Source: Oscillospiraceae bacterium (lineage in GTDB: Bacteria > Bacillota > Clostridia > Oscillospirales > Oscillospiraceae). From it: a stretch of 13,989 nucleotides of DNA. Position numbers and translations under genes: made by a program. The notes beneath the pieces were generated by a model. The model did no database searches. It worked only from the letters and a program-made list of their open reading frames with translations, and was not told where the DNA came from. Numbering within the stretch: position 1 is the first letter of the stretch; every line of letters begins with the position of its first letter. The DNA lies in assembly GCA_029067025.1 (NCBI GenBank), contig JAIEFH010000097.1:1-13989 (forward strand), in the 5' to 3' direction. Positions 13,893 through 13,989 of the stretch are shown here, piece after piece.

Positions 13893-13989
13893 GGCACAAG
13901 CTTCACTCAGTCGCTTCCCCCTTTGGGGAAAGCTCCTCCGTTTTGCTGTGCCTCCTCTCCCCACGAAAGCCGAAGGGCGCTTTCGCGGG
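13893..13989. repeat. Structured intergenic element, probably a dispersed repeat (cut by window edge)
   Basis: Noncoding tail after the SGNH gene. An outer stem GGCACA(a)GC (13893-13901) pairs with GCTGTGCC (13945-13952) around an inner hairpin GCTTCCCC/GGGGAAAGC (13913-13933, one bulged base, CTTT loop). A further hairpin CGAAAGC/GCTTTCG (13964-13985, 8-base loop) follows. The CTCAGTCGCTTCCCC wording resembles palindromic intergenic repeats that I recall from Oscillospiraceae genomes; only one copy is in this window, so repeat status is an inference. It may also act as the terminator of the cluster, though no long T-run is visible. Confidence 0.5.

Noticed and set aside
1..13989. CRISPR array, tRNA, insertion sequence or phage attachment site
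   Set aside because: No regularly spaced direct repeats, tRNA-like cloverleaf, transposase motif or flanking duplication was seen on either strand.

Overview
The window looks like chromosomal DNA of a GC-rich, spore-forming member of the Clostridia, most likely an Oscillospiraceae-type gut anaerobe (Flavonifractor/Lawsonibacter-like; the genus is an inference). The evidence is a germination protease (gpr) diverging from rpsT, a YtrA-type GntR/ABC cassette, SLH-domain surface proteins, DegV and DUF1836 proteins, strong GGAGG ribosome binding sites and Gram-positive sigma-A promoters. No phage, transposon, CRISPR, tRNA or rRNA sequence was seen. No stretch over 300 bases lacks a gene.

Layout. 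Positions 1-1925 (minus): a self-regulated ABC export operon, with promoter and operator, a YtrA-like repressor, an ATPase, and an ABC-2 permease that runs off the left edge. Positions 1956-4243 (minus): an apparent operon of a DUF1836 protein, a 2H phosphoesterase and a DegV/FakB fatty-acid-binding protein, closed by a strong terminator. The middle gene is clearly poorer in GC than the others. Positions 4276-5435 (minus): a secreted CHAP-like cysteine hydrolase carrying three SLH cell-wall anchoring repeats. Positions 5453-6936 (minus): a YihY/BrkB membrane protein followed by an unrecognised 154-residue protein. Positions 6980-8371: gpr (minus) diverging from rpsT (plus, UUG start). Positions 8397-9319 (plus): an arginase. 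Positions 9287-10434 (minus): phosphate acetyltransferase, converging on the arginase and sharing a bidirectional terminator with it. Positions 10501-13878 (plus): an XRE-type regulator, an MBOAT O-acyltransferase and an SGNH-hydrolase-like partner, a probable cell-surface polysaccharide O-acetylation module. Positions 13879-13989 hold a structured, repeat-like intergenic sequence cut by the right edge.

Most genes are ordinary housekeeping or envelope functions. Points worth a second look are the GC-poor phosphoesterase inside the DUF1836-DegV operon, the regulator attached to the MBOAT/SGNH pair, an Asp-to-Glu change at a presumed catalytic position of Pta, the near-identical terminator cores on both sides of the arginase gene, the start-site operator of the ABC cassette, the UUG start of rpsT, and the folded element at the right edge. 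I did not find a convincing wholly new system. The best candidates for undescribed biology are the unnamed 154-residue protein and the regulator-MBOAT-SGNH cluster.
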